From Kumtagia yinganensis (lineage in GTDB: Bacteria > Pseudomonadota > Alphaproteobacteria > Rhizobiales > Rhizobiaceae), in contig NZ_JBEBMH010000026.1 in NCBI RefSeq assembly GCF_040081985.1, positions 1-64,000 of the forward strand: a DNA stretch of 64,000 nucleotides. The letters run 5' to 3'. Under the pieces are notes generated by a model. The model did not search any database, was not told the DNA's origin, and worked only from the letters and a program-made list of their open reading frames with translations. This document shows positions 1 through 8,280 of the stretch, in pieces (the stretch's first letter is position 1; every line of letters starts with the position of its first letter). Both the position numbers and the translations under genes were made by a program.

Positions 1-268
1 ACAGGTCGGCCTCGCGCTCGCCCAGCCACGTCCGCGCCGCCGCGCCCTGGCACTTCGGGCAGTGCCGGTTGCGGCAGGAGTTGTAGGCAATCCGCCACTG
101 GCCGCAATTCTCGCAGGCTTCGACGTGACCTGCGAGGGCAGCGGTGCGGCAGTTCTCGATCGCCGACATGACCTTGAGCTGGGCGAGGCTCAGGTGGCCT
201 GCATGGGCGGCCCGATAAGCGGGCCCGGCTGCGCGGAAGATGTCGGCGACCTCGACCGAGGCGCGCAC
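1..268 (-). CDS. IS91 family transposase, N-terminal part (runs off left edge)
   Basis: The reverse strand reads from a GTG at 266-268 without a stop to the window edge. The visible 89 residues carry the cysteine-rich zinc-binding N-terminus typical of IS91/Y2-type transposases: a CENCG segment followed by SCRNRHCPKC and then a GEREADL segment. The HUH/Y2 catalytic part must lie outside the window. The start lies 3 nt after the stop of the upstream recombinase, so the two are probably translated as one unit. The family assignment is by recognition of the cysteine pattern, and the GTG start is inferred. Confidence 0.8.
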   Translation of the reverse strand, partial: MRASVEVADIFRAAGPAYRAAHAGHLSLAQLKVMSAIENCRTAALAGHVEACENCGQWRIAYNSCRNRHCPKCQGAAARTWLGEREADL

Positions 269-271
269 GCC

Positions 272-1177
272 TTACTCCGGCGGCGTCTTGCCCTCCATCA
301 GAGCCATCAGGCGGTCGAGCGGTCCGGTGACCGCGTGGATCGTCCGGGTCGAGACCTTTGCGTAGAGCGCGGTCGTCTCGAGCTTGCTGTGCCCGAGCAG
401 CACCTGGATGACGCGGATGTCGACGTCCTGTTCGAGCAGGTGGGTGGCGAAGCTGTGACGCAGCGTGTGCGGGCTGACGCGCTTGCGGATGCCGGCGACC
501 TCGGCTGCCTCCTGGACGGCGCGATGCAGTTGCCGCGAGGAGATCGGATCGGTGCGGCTGCGGCCTGGGAACAGCCAGCCATGCGGAAGCATGACCCCGC
601 GTCGCCTGCCTTCGCGCCACCACAGCCGCAGCAGTTCGAGAAGTTGGGGCGAGAGCATCGCATTGCGATCCTTGCGGCCCTTGCCCTGCTCGACGCGAAG
701 GAGCATGCGTCCCGAGTCGATGTCATCGACCTTGAGGTGCGCGACCTCGGACACGCGCAGTCCTGCGCCATACGCAACACCGAGCGCGGCCTTGTACTTG
801 AGGCCCGGTGCAGCTTCGAGCAGCCGTCCCGCTTCCTCCACGCTGAGCACATCCGGAAGCTTGCGATGATAGCGGGTGATCACCAGGGCGCGCGACAGAT
901 CCCGGCGCTGCAGGGTCACCAGAAACAGGAACCGCAGAGCCGAGACCGCGCCGTTGATGGTCGCAGGTCCGACGCCCTTCTCATGCTGATCGAGTTGGAA
1001 GCGGCGGATATCTTCCGGCGTCGCGGTGTCGGGCGAGCGCCCGAGGAACGCGGCGAAGCACCGGACGTGACGAACGTAGTCCTGCCGCGTGTGGGAGCCG
1101 AGACCCCGCATGAGCATATCGTGCTGCATGCGCTGGCGAAGCGGCGAGACGGGTGCATCGGTCGATGGGGTAACCAT
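272..1177 (-). CDS. Tyrosine recombinase accessory to the IS91-type element
   Basis: A 301-residue site-specific recombinase. It has an N-terminal SAM-like core-binding part (about residues 10-95) and a C-terminal catalytic domain. Visible catalytic residues are the Arg in GLRVSEVAHLK, the His and Arg in HTLRHSFATHL, the His in LLGHSKLETT and the following Tyr in ALYAKV. Such recombinases are often found directly upstream of an IS91-type transposase, as here, where the transposase start follows the stop by 3 nt. The role is probably in movement of the IS. The ATG at 1175-1177 lies inside an inverted repeat (1174-1210), so transcription or translation could be affected by that structure. Confidence 0.9.
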   Translation of the reverse strand: MVTPSTDAPVSPLRQRMQHDMLMRGLGSHTRQDYVRHVRCFAAFLGRSPDTATPEDIRRFQLDQHEKGVGPATINGAVSALRFLFLVTLQRRDLSRALVITRYHRKLPDVLSVEEAGRLLEAAPGLKYKAALGVAYGAGLRVSEVAHLKVDDIDSGRMLLRVEQGKGRKDRNAMLSPQLLELLRLWWREGRRRGVMLPHGWLFPGRSRTDPISSRQLHRAVQEAAEVAGIRKRVSPHTLRHSFATHLLEQDVDIRVIQVLLGHSKLETTALYAKVSTRTIHAVTGPLDRLMALMEGKTPPE

Positions 1178-1210
1178 GGCGAGTTCCTCTCGTTGAAGGG
1201 AACTCCATGG
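1174..1210. repeat. Inverted repeat at the IS91 recombinase start
   Basis: GAGTTCC (1181-1187) is followed after 11 nt by its exact complement GGAACTC (1199-1205). Both arms are flanked outward by CATGG, giving a longer imperfect palindrome that contains the start codon of the recombinase. It may be a terminus or replication-related structure of the IS, or a control element for the recombinase. This is read directly from the bases; the function is inferred. Confidence 0.6.
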
Positions 1211-1239
1211 TCAGATCGCCGACGCCACCCGCTCAAAGG

Positions 1240-2688
1240 CTACGAATAATACGCCATCTCAGGCCAAGGCACCCTCCCGCGAAGCGGGTTCGTGCATGGG
1301 GTTGCGAAGCAGTCGTTCCGGTACGAAAGAGCCCAATCATGCTGCGGAGCGTTCATAGCCCTTCCTCCCGGTGTCGGCTGGCCCAGGCAGTGTGCGAGCG
1401 CTGCCTTCCTGGAATCTCGATCGACCGCATAGGCGGTGTGAGTGAACGCGACGCCGTCGAGCAGACCCTGTATGTAACCAGCGATGCTGTCGGCCGCCAT
1501 TATAAGCGCGGTGTCCACCGTGTGGATGTAGCGGCTCGTCACTGTACCTCGTGAATGCCCGACCAATGCCGCGATCGTGGCCTCGGTGAACCCAAGGTCA
1601 TTGCCGATACTAGCGAAGCTGTGCCGGAGAACATGCGGCGTGATGCCGGCCAAGTCGGAATCCTTGAGCAGCTTCGTCCACTGCCTGGGGAAGCTCCCGA
1701 ATGGGGTGCCATCCTCCCAGCCGGGAAAGACGTAGTCTTCAGCATCCTGCTCATCCTCGCGGCGCGCCTCGAGATATTCCAGGACCGGCAGGCCAATAGG
1801 ACGTACTGACGCTCCCTCCTTGCTGTCAGTCAGGCGCAGGCAACTACCGTCGATGTCGACTTCACCGTATTGCAGACCGATGACTTCGCTGCGGCGGCAA
1901 CCCGTCAGAGCGATCACCCGGATTATTTCTGCGGTGGTCCTGTACTGCCCGTCCTCGACCGCGTTCCGCAGAATGTCGCCAAGCGTGCGATACTCTTGCT
2001 CGCTGAGGCGGCGGGCGTTGACCTGGTCTTTGGGCTTGCGAACTCCATGCACGGGATTCTGTTCTATGATGCCGAGTTCAACGGCATAGCTGAGGATGCC
2101 GCCGAAGAGACCGATGGTTCGCGCCGCCGTACCGGCTCCACCGCGCACGATCGCACGCCCGCGCAGCTTGTCGGTCTTGACGTTCGCGCGGGTCTTGCCC
2201 GCCATGATGTCCTTCATGGCCTGGGTGATGTCGGATTTGGCCAAATCCCGCACCCGTCGATTGCCGAGCAACGGAATGATGTGGCGCTCGATGCGTCCGA
2301 TGTCGGTCGAGATCGTCGTGGCCTTCTTCGGCCGACCTCGTTTGCCGAGCACCAGCCCGTTCCTCAGATCCTCAAGGTAGCGAGTGCAGAGTTCCTTGAC
2401 GGTGATCGCCTCGCGATCAAGCTTGCGTTCCTCAGCGGGGTTGCCGCCTCTGGCGACCTGGCCGAGCAGCACCTTCGCCTCGCGCCTGGCCTCTTCCGGG
2501 GTCCACACCCCGTGCAGTCCGATCGTGAAGCGACGCGAGCGGCCCGAGGCGCGATACTGCACCACATAGCTTCGTTTTCCCGAGGCGAAGACGCGCAGCC
2601 CGAACCCGGGTAGTTCGTCGTCCCACAGGACATAGTCCTTGGAGCTGATCTCCGTGGCATCGACGGTTCGTTTGGTCAGCTTTGGCAT
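1240..2688 (-). CDS. P4-like tyrosine integrase of an integrated element, altered C-terminus
   Basis: An integrase of the P4/DUF4102 type. The N-terminal arm-binding domain starts MPKLTKRTVDATE (about residues 1-95). A core-binding segment follows, then a catalytic domain with Arg in TGCRRSEVIGL, His and Arg in HVLRHSFAS, His in VGHSRGT and Tyr in SRYIHTVD. All catalytic residues are present. The ATG at 2688 has an AAGGAGA ribosome site about 9 nt upstream. The tRNA-Arg 3' fragment lies 180 nt upstream of the start, the usual position of an attachment site. The last 40-50 residues, after AALAHCLG, do not look like a normal integrase tail and are probably read into IS91-derived DNA, so the original end was replaced. 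The protein may still be active. Confidence 0.88.
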   Translation of the reverse strand: MPKLTKRTVDATEISSKDYVLWDDELPGFGLRVFASGKRSYVVQYRASGRSRRFTIGLHGVWTPEEARREAKVLLGQVARGGNPAEERKLDREAITVKELCTRYLEDLRNGLVLGKRGRPKKATTISTDIGRIERHIIPLLGNRRVRDLAKSDITQAMKDIMAGKTRANVKTDKLRGRAIVRGGAGTAARTIGLFGGILSYAVELGIIEQNPVHGVRKPKDQVNARRLSEQEYRTLGDILRNAVEDGQYRTTAEIIRVIALTGCRRSEVIGLQYGEVDIDGSCLRLTDSKEGASVRPIGLPVLEYLEARREDEQDAEDYVFPGWEDGTPFGSFPRQWTKLLKDSDLAGITPHVLRHSFASIGNDLGFTEATIAALVGHSRGTVTSRYIHTVDTALIMAADSIAGYIQGLLDGVAFTHTAYAVDRDSRKAALAHCLGQPTPGGRAMNAPQHDWALSYRNDCFATPCTNPLRGRVPWPEMAYYS

Positions 2689-2716
2689 ACGGGCAGGTCT
2701 CCTTGAGAGATTCCGC

Positions 2717-2736
2717 GCGTAAGCAAAGCGTAAGCA
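2717..2736. repeat. Direct repeats upstream of the integrase
   Basis: GCGTAAGCA occurs twice, at 2717-2725 and 2728-2736, one helical turn apart (11 bp), between the integrase start and the attachment site. Short direct repeats here are candidate arm-type binding sites for the integrase or an excisionase. The repeats are seen directly; the role is inference. Confidence 0.4.
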
Positions 2737-2837
2737 CGGCAGGGTGGGGTTTCGACCCCCTTGTCGTAGTCTCGGCGCTTAGCGGATTCAAATTTGTTTT
2801 GTGATTTCAGAGCCATAGCGTGCAATCGGATAGAATT

Positions 2838-2864
2838 GGATAATTTCGGCGAAACCGATTATCC
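2838..2864. repeat. Inverted repeat next to the attachment core
   Basis: GGATAAT (2838-2844) and ATTATCC (2858-2864) are exact complements, extended inward by CGG/CCG around a CGAAA loop. The palindrome ends 3 nt before the tRNA-derived core. It may be a site for integrase or excisionase binding, or a terminator-like hairpin at the element boundary. There is no run of T after either arm. Confidence 0.45.
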
Positions 2865-2867
2865 ATT

Positions 2868-2912
2868 CTCCGAAGGCAAAGGTCAGAGGTTCGAATCCTC
2901 TTGGGTGCGCCA
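2868..2912 (+). other. Attachment site: 3' part of tRNA-Arg(CCG)
   Basis: The 45 nt read as the 3' portion of a tRNA: anticodon loop CTCCGAA (anticodon CCG), anticodon-stem strand GGCAA, T-arm AGAGG-TTCGAAT-CCTCT (2885-2901), acceptor strand TGGGTGC (2902-2908), discriminator G and CCA (2910-2912). The 5' half is absent: the bases before the loop (CCATT) cannot pair with GGCAA, so this is not a working tRNA. A truncated tRNA 3' end beside a P4-like integrase is the classic product of integration into a tRNA gene. The intact tRNA should lie at the far end of the element, left of the window. Confidence 0.8.
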
Positions 2913-3035
2913 TTCCTAACATATTGATCTAACATACGAATTCTTCGCTCCCGCGAACTTGGGCGGCTCTGCCGTCGTTGGCCCGCAGCCAACGGCAGCG
3001 GCGCGGTCCGCGCAGATCGCTGAAGCCGGCTTAAG

Positions 3036-4505
3036 TCAGCGGGCCGCCGCTTCGACGAATTTGCGCGTTCGATCGGACAGGACCGAGAAGAACGGGTTCC
3101 AATGCTGTCGGGTCATTGCGGTATTGGGGATCGCCAATGTGCGGTTCTCGCCGCGAAGGTCCAGCCGGCCAAGCCTGATGCCGGGGTTTTCCGGCCCTTC
3201 GCCCTCGCCGTAGAGCGGATCGTCCGGCGGGAACGGCAACGCGATGTGCGACAGCGAATAGACTTCGCCGGGCCAGGACAGGCCAAGTTCGGTTGTCGTC
3301 GCCGTCGTCTCGCCCGCCGGCCGTTCGCGCGCGACGACCGATGTGCTGGCGCCGTCCCGGTTGGTCAGAACCGAAACCCCGTAGGAGCGGGCCGGCCCCG
3401 ACAGCAGACTATCCACGTCGAGCGACGTCTTGAGCAGCCCTTGCGCGGCGTACATCCTGTTGACGTCGAAAATGACGAGCTGATGTGCTCCGGGCTTCAG
3501 CCGGTCGAACAGTTTGGTCAGCAGCGCCTGCGCTTCCACCGTGGCGTCGGCAGCCGACTGGAACGCAAGAATGGGCGGAACCTCGGCCAGCCTGCCCTGC
3601 TTTTCCAGTCGATCCAGTTGCGCCTGGATTTCGACCGTCGCCTGATAGGCCTGATAGCCCGCGTTGACGGCGAAGGAATTGTATTTGTACGGGTCGTATT
3701 CCGGCTGAACGGCATTCCAGGCGAGCTTGTCGAGGCCGAGCAGGTCGCCCAGGCGCGCTTGCCAGTCCGAATAGGCGGCGATTTCGGCTATGCCGATTTC
3801 CGGTGAGATCAGGATAATCCCGGCCGGCCTGGGCAAAGAAGTGTCTTCCACGGAGGCGAGCGCGTAATGGGTGGCCAGCGCGCCGCCGTTCGAATAGCCG
3901 ACGATGAAGATCGGCTTGCCACCCAGCTTGCCAGCCAGGTGCTTCATGCCGATGCGCACAGCCGCCGCCATGTCGCCGAACGTCGTCTGGATGAGGGCGC
4001 TGGGCGCGGTCCCGTGTCCCGGGATGCGCAGTCCCAGCACTTCGCCGCCGTTTTCGTGGAGCAGTCTTGCGAGCGCCCTCAGGCTGTAGGGACTGTCGGA
4101 ATAGCCGTGCAGCATGAGCACCCCGAACGCCGGCGCCTCGTTGCCGAGCTGATAGGTGTGGTTCCAGTTCTGCGGCCATCTGGCCGGATCCGACCTGCTG
4201 CCTTCGTTGTAACGGTTGAACAGCGTGCGTTCGCTGTCATCGATTTTGGCGTAGACCTCGGTCTGCAGTTGCGCGAACAGCCTGTCCTCAAGGGCCAGAT
4301 AGCCCTCCAGGGAGGTCACCGGCGCGTTCTTCGTGAACTCCTCGTCGAGATGGACAAGATGCCAGACACTGAGGTCGGGTTTGCTGTTGAGCACCACGAC
4401 GGCGACGACGAGCGCCGCGGCGACGGCGCCGAGCACGGCGGACACGATCGCCAGCAGCACCTTGGGCACATGCCGCGTCACCCGCCGAAAACCGTGTGCG
4501 ATCAT
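3036..4505 (-). CDS. Membrane-anchored alpha/beta hydrolase
   Basis: A 489-residue serine hydrolase, probably an esterase or lipase-like enzyme facing the periplasm. A single N-terminal transmembrane segment (about residues 14-38) is followed by an alpha/beta hydrolase domain. Visible motifs are the oxyanion-hole MLHGYSDSP (about 131-139), PGHG (162-165), the nucleophile elbow GYSNGG with Ser205, a candidate acid in SAADATVEAQ, and a late His in SLSHIALPFPPDD. I chose the ATG at 4505 because AGGGGGAT lies just upstream; an in-frame extension to 4598 has no such site. It is transcribed divergently from the cellulose cluster. The substrate is unknown; a role in the envelope or in polysaccharide acyl groups is only a guess. 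Confidence 0.85.
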   Translation of the reverse strand: MIAHGFRRVTRHVPKVLLAIVSAVLGAVAAALVVAVVVLNSKPDLSVWHLVHLDEEFTKNAPVTSLEGYLALEDRLFAQLQTEVYAKIDDSERTLFNRYNEGSRSDPARWPQNWNHTYQLGNEAPAFGVLMLHGYSDSPYSLRALARLLHENGGEVLGLRIPGHGTAPSALIQTTFGDMAAAVRIGMKHLAGKLGGKPIFIVGYSNGGALATHYALASVEDTSLPRPAGIILISPEIGIAEIAAYSDWQARLGDLLGLDKLAWNAVQPEYDPYKYNSFAVNAGYQAYQATVEIQAQLDRLEKQGRLAEVPPILAFQSAADATVEAQALLTKLFDRLKPGAHQLVIFDVNRMYAAQGLLKTSLDVDSLLSGPARSYGVSVLTNRDGASTSVVARERPAGETTATTTELGLSWPGEVYSLSHIALPFPPDDPLYGEGEGPENPGIRLGRLDLRGENRTLAIPNTAMTRQHWNPFFSVLSDRTRKFVEAAAR

Positions 4506-4773
4506 TGAAATCCCCCTGCGTATCGAGTTGGTATTTAGATCACTGTTTGCGCCGTTTGGCGATTTCCGGCGGGATGGAGACCGGGCTTTTCCCAGCATCC
4601 GGGTCTGCGGCGGTTCGCCACAAGGGCCAACATGCCGCTCCGTAAGATGCGTGGGACGACAATCGTATCGAAAAGACGGTTGCCGCAGGTTTTTCCTTCA
4701 TCGAATCAAGCGAATCTCATATGCATCGCACATGATTCTTCACCGCTGGATCATTCGGAGCAGCGCTGATTCC

Positions 4774-5652
4774 GTGCCGACCAAGAGGCTTTTTGCCAAG
4801 GTCGGCATAGTCGTCGGATTTGTGACCGCGATTGCAGGCTGCTCGCAGGGCGCCAGCATCCATACGTCGTCGGTGCAAAAGAGCGTGCCGGCCGACACGG
4901 CCTATGTGCTGCCACCGCCCGGCGGCCCGGCGATCGTCCATGTGCTGGAGCGGGGATATTCCAACGCCATCCAGCAGGAGATCTCGCTGGCGACCGACTC
5001 CTCGGTTGCCGGACAGAACTATTTCCGGGTGAAACTCTTCGGAGACCTCGACCCCAAGGAAGCCGGTGACGGGCACACGTCCTCGCGGTCGCTGGCTTTG
5101 ACGAACATCGGCTCCGAAATGCGGTCGGCGGTTCGCGGCGTGGCGATGTCGAAATCGCCATACTTCGTGCAGAACAGGTACGGCCCCTTCGGCTACGGGA
5201 TCGGCCGATCCGGAAACGATCTTTGCCTCTATGGATGGCAGAACCTCCGGTCCCGTCCCGCCCTGATCGGCAACAAGGGGTCGGTGGACATCAGGCTGCG
5301 CCTGTGCGGCACGAATGCCACCGAGCGCGAGCTGCTCGCGGTGATGTACGGCTATACCGTGAACGCCTATCTGAGCGACTCGAATTGGAATCCTTACGGC
5401 AGTCCTCCCGCGGTTCCGGAAACATTGGGAGCGGCGGGGCCGGACGTCTATCCCGTCGCAAACAACGAGTTCCAGACGGTGGCGCCGGAGCCGACGGTCA
5501 CGCCGCGCCGTGTCCGCCGTGTTCAGCGCCAGGAAGCGCCGCCGCCTCCCGTCGTCGAGGAGGAACCGATCGGACCCGCGGTGCCGCCGCCGCCCGGCGT
5601 TTCGGACGCCCCGGCCGTACCGCCGCCGCCCGTCGCTGAAGCTGCCCATTAA
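4774..5652 (+). CDS. bcsN: Cellulose biosynthesis protein BcsN, lipoprotein
   Basis: A 292-residue protein with a short basic N-terminus, a hydrophobic stretch and a lipobox IAGC with Cys23 when started at the GTG at 4774, so it should be a membrane lipoprotein. An in-frame ATG at 4732 would give a 14-residue longer, less typical signal; neither start has a strong ribosome site (GGAG lies 13 nt before the GTG). The body resembles the rhizobial BcsN family found directly upstream of bcsA. The C-terminal 60 residues are rich in proline (PPPPVVEEEP, VPPPPG). BcsN is known only as an accessory protein of alphaproteobacterial cellulose synthesis, without a defined reaction. Confidence 0.78.
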   Translation: MPTKRLFAKVGIVVGFVTAIAGCSQGASIHTSSVQKSVPADTAYVLPPPGGPAIVHVLERGYSNAIQQEISLATDSSVAGQNYFRVKLFGDLDPKEAGDGHTSSRSLALTNIGSEMRSAVRGVAMSKSPYFVQNRYGPFGYGIGRSGNDLCLYGWQNLRSRPALIGNKGSVDIRLRLCGTNATERELLAVMYGYTVNAYLSDSNWNPYGSPPAVPETLGAAGPDVYPVANNEFQTVAPEPTVTPRRVRRVQRQEAPPPPVVEEEPIGPAVPPPPGVSDAPAVPPPPVAEAAH

Positions 5653-5977
5653 TTTCCCTGCCGGACAGGTTTCCATCGCAGCAACTCCGCTGTCAGCGCC
5701 GCGGCAGTTCCCGCATTTTCCCCAATCCTCCCGGCGCAGGGGATGCGACCGTTGCCGCCGCTTCACTTTCCCTGGGTATTAACTTCCGGCCGATGTCGGG
5801 GCGTCCGGTAACACTTCGTTAACCGAGAATTACCTTTAGTTGCAGCAGGCAGTGGCGGGACGGCGATTCGTATCGTTTCTCCGCCGGACAACGTTTCGCT
5901 TGCGAGGGGCAGCGGACAGCAACAGGTCGGAAACCCCAGGGATTCCGGCAATTCGACTTCGACGATGGGATCGAGGA
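5653..5977 (+). promoter_or_regulatory. bcsN-bcsA intergenic region
   Basis: A 325-bp gap without a gene. It contains an AT-richer patch around 5770-5840 with a small hairpin (GGTAAC 5807-5812 and GTTAACC 5818-5824), which may carry a promoter for bcsABZ separate from bcsN. A GAGG ribosome site (5973-5976) sits directly before the bcsA ATG. No operator was recognised. Confidence 0.3.
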
Positions 5978-8278
5978 ATGCGAAAGCTGGCTGTTAGTCT
6001 CCTCTGGGCCGTCGCCGCTTTCGGCGTGCTGGCGCTTGTCACGCTTCCCATCAATCTCAGCACGCAGCTCATCGCCAGCATCGCGGTCGTCGTGATGATG
6101 ATGGTGCTGAAGCTGGTGCGGCCGGAGGGCATCTTCCGGCTCATCGCGCTGTCCTTCGGCACAGCGATCGTCATGCGCTATGTCTACTGGCGCACCACCA
6201 GCACTTTGCCGCCGATCAACCAGCCGGAGGACTTCATTCCGGGTTTCCTGCTTTATTGCGCGGAAATGTACAGCGTCGTGATGCTGGCGCTCAGCCTTTT
6301 CGTGGTCGCCTCTCCTCTGCCGCCGCGTCCGTCGCGCGCGGCGCGTTTCGGCGAAATGAAATACATCCCAACGGTCGACGTCTTCATTCCGACCTACAAC
6401 GAGGACGCCGAACTGCTCGCCAACACGATGGCGGCCGCCAAGGCCCTCGACTATCCGGCCGACAAGCTGAACGTCTGGCTGCTGGACGACGGCGGCACGG
6501 TGCAGAAACGCAACGCCGCGAATGTCGGCAGCGCCAGGGCAGCCGAGATGCGCCATGCCGAGCTGAAGGCATTGTGCCGCGAACTGGACGTCCACTATCT
6601 AACGCGCGAGCGCAACGAACACGCCAAGGCCGGCAACTTGAACAACGGTCTCGCCCACTCCAAGGGCGAGCTCATCGTCGTGTTCGACGCCGATCATGCC
6701 CCGGCGCGCGATTTCCTGAAGGAGACCGTGGAATATTTCGGCGAGGATCCGAAACTCTTCCTCGTGCAGACGCCGCACTTCTTCCTCAACCCCGACCCGC
6801 TGGAGCGCAATCTCAAGACGTTCGAGAAGATGCCGTCGGAGAACGAGATGTTCTATGGCGTCATCCAGCGTGGGCTGGACAAATGGAACGCGGCGTTCTT
6901 CTGCGGTTCGGCCGCCATCCTCAGCCGCAAGGCCCTCGACACCGCCGGCGGCTTCAGTGGCATCAGCATCACGGAAGACTGCGAGACCGCCGTGGCCCTG
7001 CATTCGCAGGGCTGGAACAGCATCTATGTCGACAAGCCGCTGATCGCCGGCCTCCAGCCGGCGACCTTCGCCAGCTTCATCGGCCAGCGCAGCCGCTGGG
7101 CGCAGGGCATGATGCAGATCCTGCGTTTCCGGTTCCCGCTGTTCAAGCGCGGCCTCAGCCTGCCGCAGCGGCTCTGCTACATGTCGTCGACGCTGTTCTG
7201 GCTGTTCCCGTTTCCGCGCGCGATCTTCCTGGTCGCACCGCTGTGCTACCTGTTCCTCGACCTCGAAATATTCACCGCATCGGGCGGCGAGTTCCTCGCC
7301 TACACGCTGAGCTACATGCTCGTGAACCTGATGATGCAGAACTATCTCTACGGCGCGTTCCGCTGGCCGTGGATTTCCGAACTCTACGAATATGTGCAGA
7401 CGGTCCACCTGCTGCCGGCGGTGGTGTCGGTCATCCTGCATCCGCGCAAGCCGACCTTCAAGGTGACAGCCAAGGACGAGTCGATCACCTACAGCCGGCT
7501 TTCGGAGATCGCCATGCCGTTCTTCGTCATTTTCGGCCTGCTCGTGGTGGCGGTCGGCGTCACCGCGCTGAAAGCCTATTACCAGCCCTACAAGATGGAC
7601 GTCACGCTGGTCGTCGGCGGATGGAACCTTTTGAACCTCGTGCTTGCGGGCGCCGCGCTGGGCGTCGTGTCGGAGCGCGGACAGCGGGCGGCCACGCGCC
7701 GGGTCAAGGTCAGCCGGCGTTGCGAATTCAAGATCGGCCGCTCCTGGATGCCGGCGACCATTGAGGACGTCTCCGTCCACGGCCTGCGCCTCCAGGTTTA
7801 CGGCAAGCCGGCCATGCCAAAGGCCGACGAACTGCTGACGGTGCGCTTCAAGACGCATTTCGACGGCAAGACCCATGAACTGCCACTGACGATCCGCAAT
7901 CAGGAGGGCGCCGGCGAGACGACGTTCTTCGGATGCCGCTACCAGCCGTCGACGACGATCCACCACCGGCTGATCGCCGACCTGATGTTTGCGAATTCGA
8001 ACCAGTGGACCGAGTTCCAACTGTCGCGGCGGGGCAATCCGGGGCTGTTGCGCGGAACGGTCTGGTTCTTCGGCCTGGCGTTCTTCCAGACCTATCGCGG
8101 TCTGGTCTACCTGTCGCGCAGCATCTTCATGAACCGCCCGGCTCCCACTCCGCCAGCCCCGGCACCGCTGGTTCAGAAGGCGCCGGCCGCTCCGAAGGCC
8201 AACGGTCCAAAGACCACGGCCGCGAAGGCGCCGGCCCGCAAGCCGGCCGCCGTCACCGCTCCCGAGGGAGCGAAATAG
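5978..8278 (+). CDS. bcsA: Cellulose synthase catalytic subunit BcsA
   Basis: A 766-residue processive GT2 glycosyltransferase that polymerises UDP-glucose into cellulose and moves the chain through the inner membrane. Several N-terminal transmembrane helices precede the catalytic domain, with LLDDGG (about residue 168), DADHAP (about 236), TED (about 332) and QRSRW (about 369). More helices follow, then a cytoplasmic PilZ domain (about 570-665) with an Arg-rich entry and DVSVHG, the usual cyclic-di-GMP binding signature. The last 50 residues are a low-complexity Ala/Pro tail. The ATG at 5978 follows GAGGA directly. bcsB begins 2 nt after the stop, so translation is coupled. Control by c-di-GMP is inferred from the PilZ motif. 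Confidence 0.96.
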   Translation: MRKLAVSLLWAVAAFGVLALVTLPINLSTQLIASIAVVVMMMVLKLVRPEGIFRLIALSFGTAIVMRYVYWRTTSTLPPINQPEDFIPGFLLYCAEMYSVVMLALSLFVVASPLPPRPSRAARFGEMKYIPTVDVFIPTYNEDAELLANTMAAAKALDYPADKLNVWLLDDGGTVQKRNAANVGSARAAEMRHAELKALCRELDVHYLTRERNEHAKAGNLNNGLAHSKGELIVVFDADHAPARDFLKETVEYFGEDPKLFLVQTPHFFLNPDPLERNLKTFEKMPSENEMFYGVIQRGLDKWNAAFFCGSAAILSRKALDTAGGFSGISITEDCETAVALHSQGWNSIYVDKPLIAGLQPATFASFIGQRSRWAQGMMQILRFRFPLFKRGLSLPQRLCYMSSTLFWLFPFPRAIFLVAPLCYLFLDLEIFTASGGEFLAYTLSYMLVNLMMQNYLYGAFRWPWISELYEYVQTVHLLPAVVSVILHPRKPTFKVTAKDESITYSRLSEIAMPFFVIFGLLVVAVGVTALKAYYQPYKMDVTLVVGGWNLLNLVLAGAALGVVSERGQRAATRRVKVSRRCEFKIGRSWMPATIEDVSVHGLRLQVYGKPAMPKADELLTVRFKTHFDGKTHELPLTIRNQEGAGETTFFGCRYQPSTTIHHRLIADLMFANSNQWTEFQLSRRGNPGLLRGTVWFFGLAFFQTYRGLVYLSRSIFMNRPAPTPPAPAPLVQKAPAAPKANGPKTTAAKAPARKPAAVTAPEGAK

Positions 8279-8280
8279 GG

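Larger units (their letters stand above)
1..1300 (-). mobile_element. IS91-type insertion sequence, right-hand part
   Basis: The recombinase and the transposase N-terminus form the upstream part of an IS91-like element whose rest lies left of the window. IS91 elements have no terminal inverted repeats and make no target duplication, so the right end cannot be fixed from the sequence. Two hairpins sit where an end would be expected: 1174-1210 and a small CCCGC/GCGGG stem at 1276-1288. The right boundary given here is approximate and could lie anywhere from about 1210 to 1350. The element abuts, and probably cuts into, the 3' end of the neighbouring integrase gene. Confidence 0.5.

Noticed and set aside
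62..1249. Long plus-strand open frame opposite the IS91 recombinase
   Set aside because: It is the antisense of the clear recombinase and transposase genes, and its residues match no family.
2868..2912. Functional tRNA gene
   Set aside because: Only the 3' part from the anticodon loop is present; the 5' acceptor strand and D-arm are missing and the anticodon stem cannot form.
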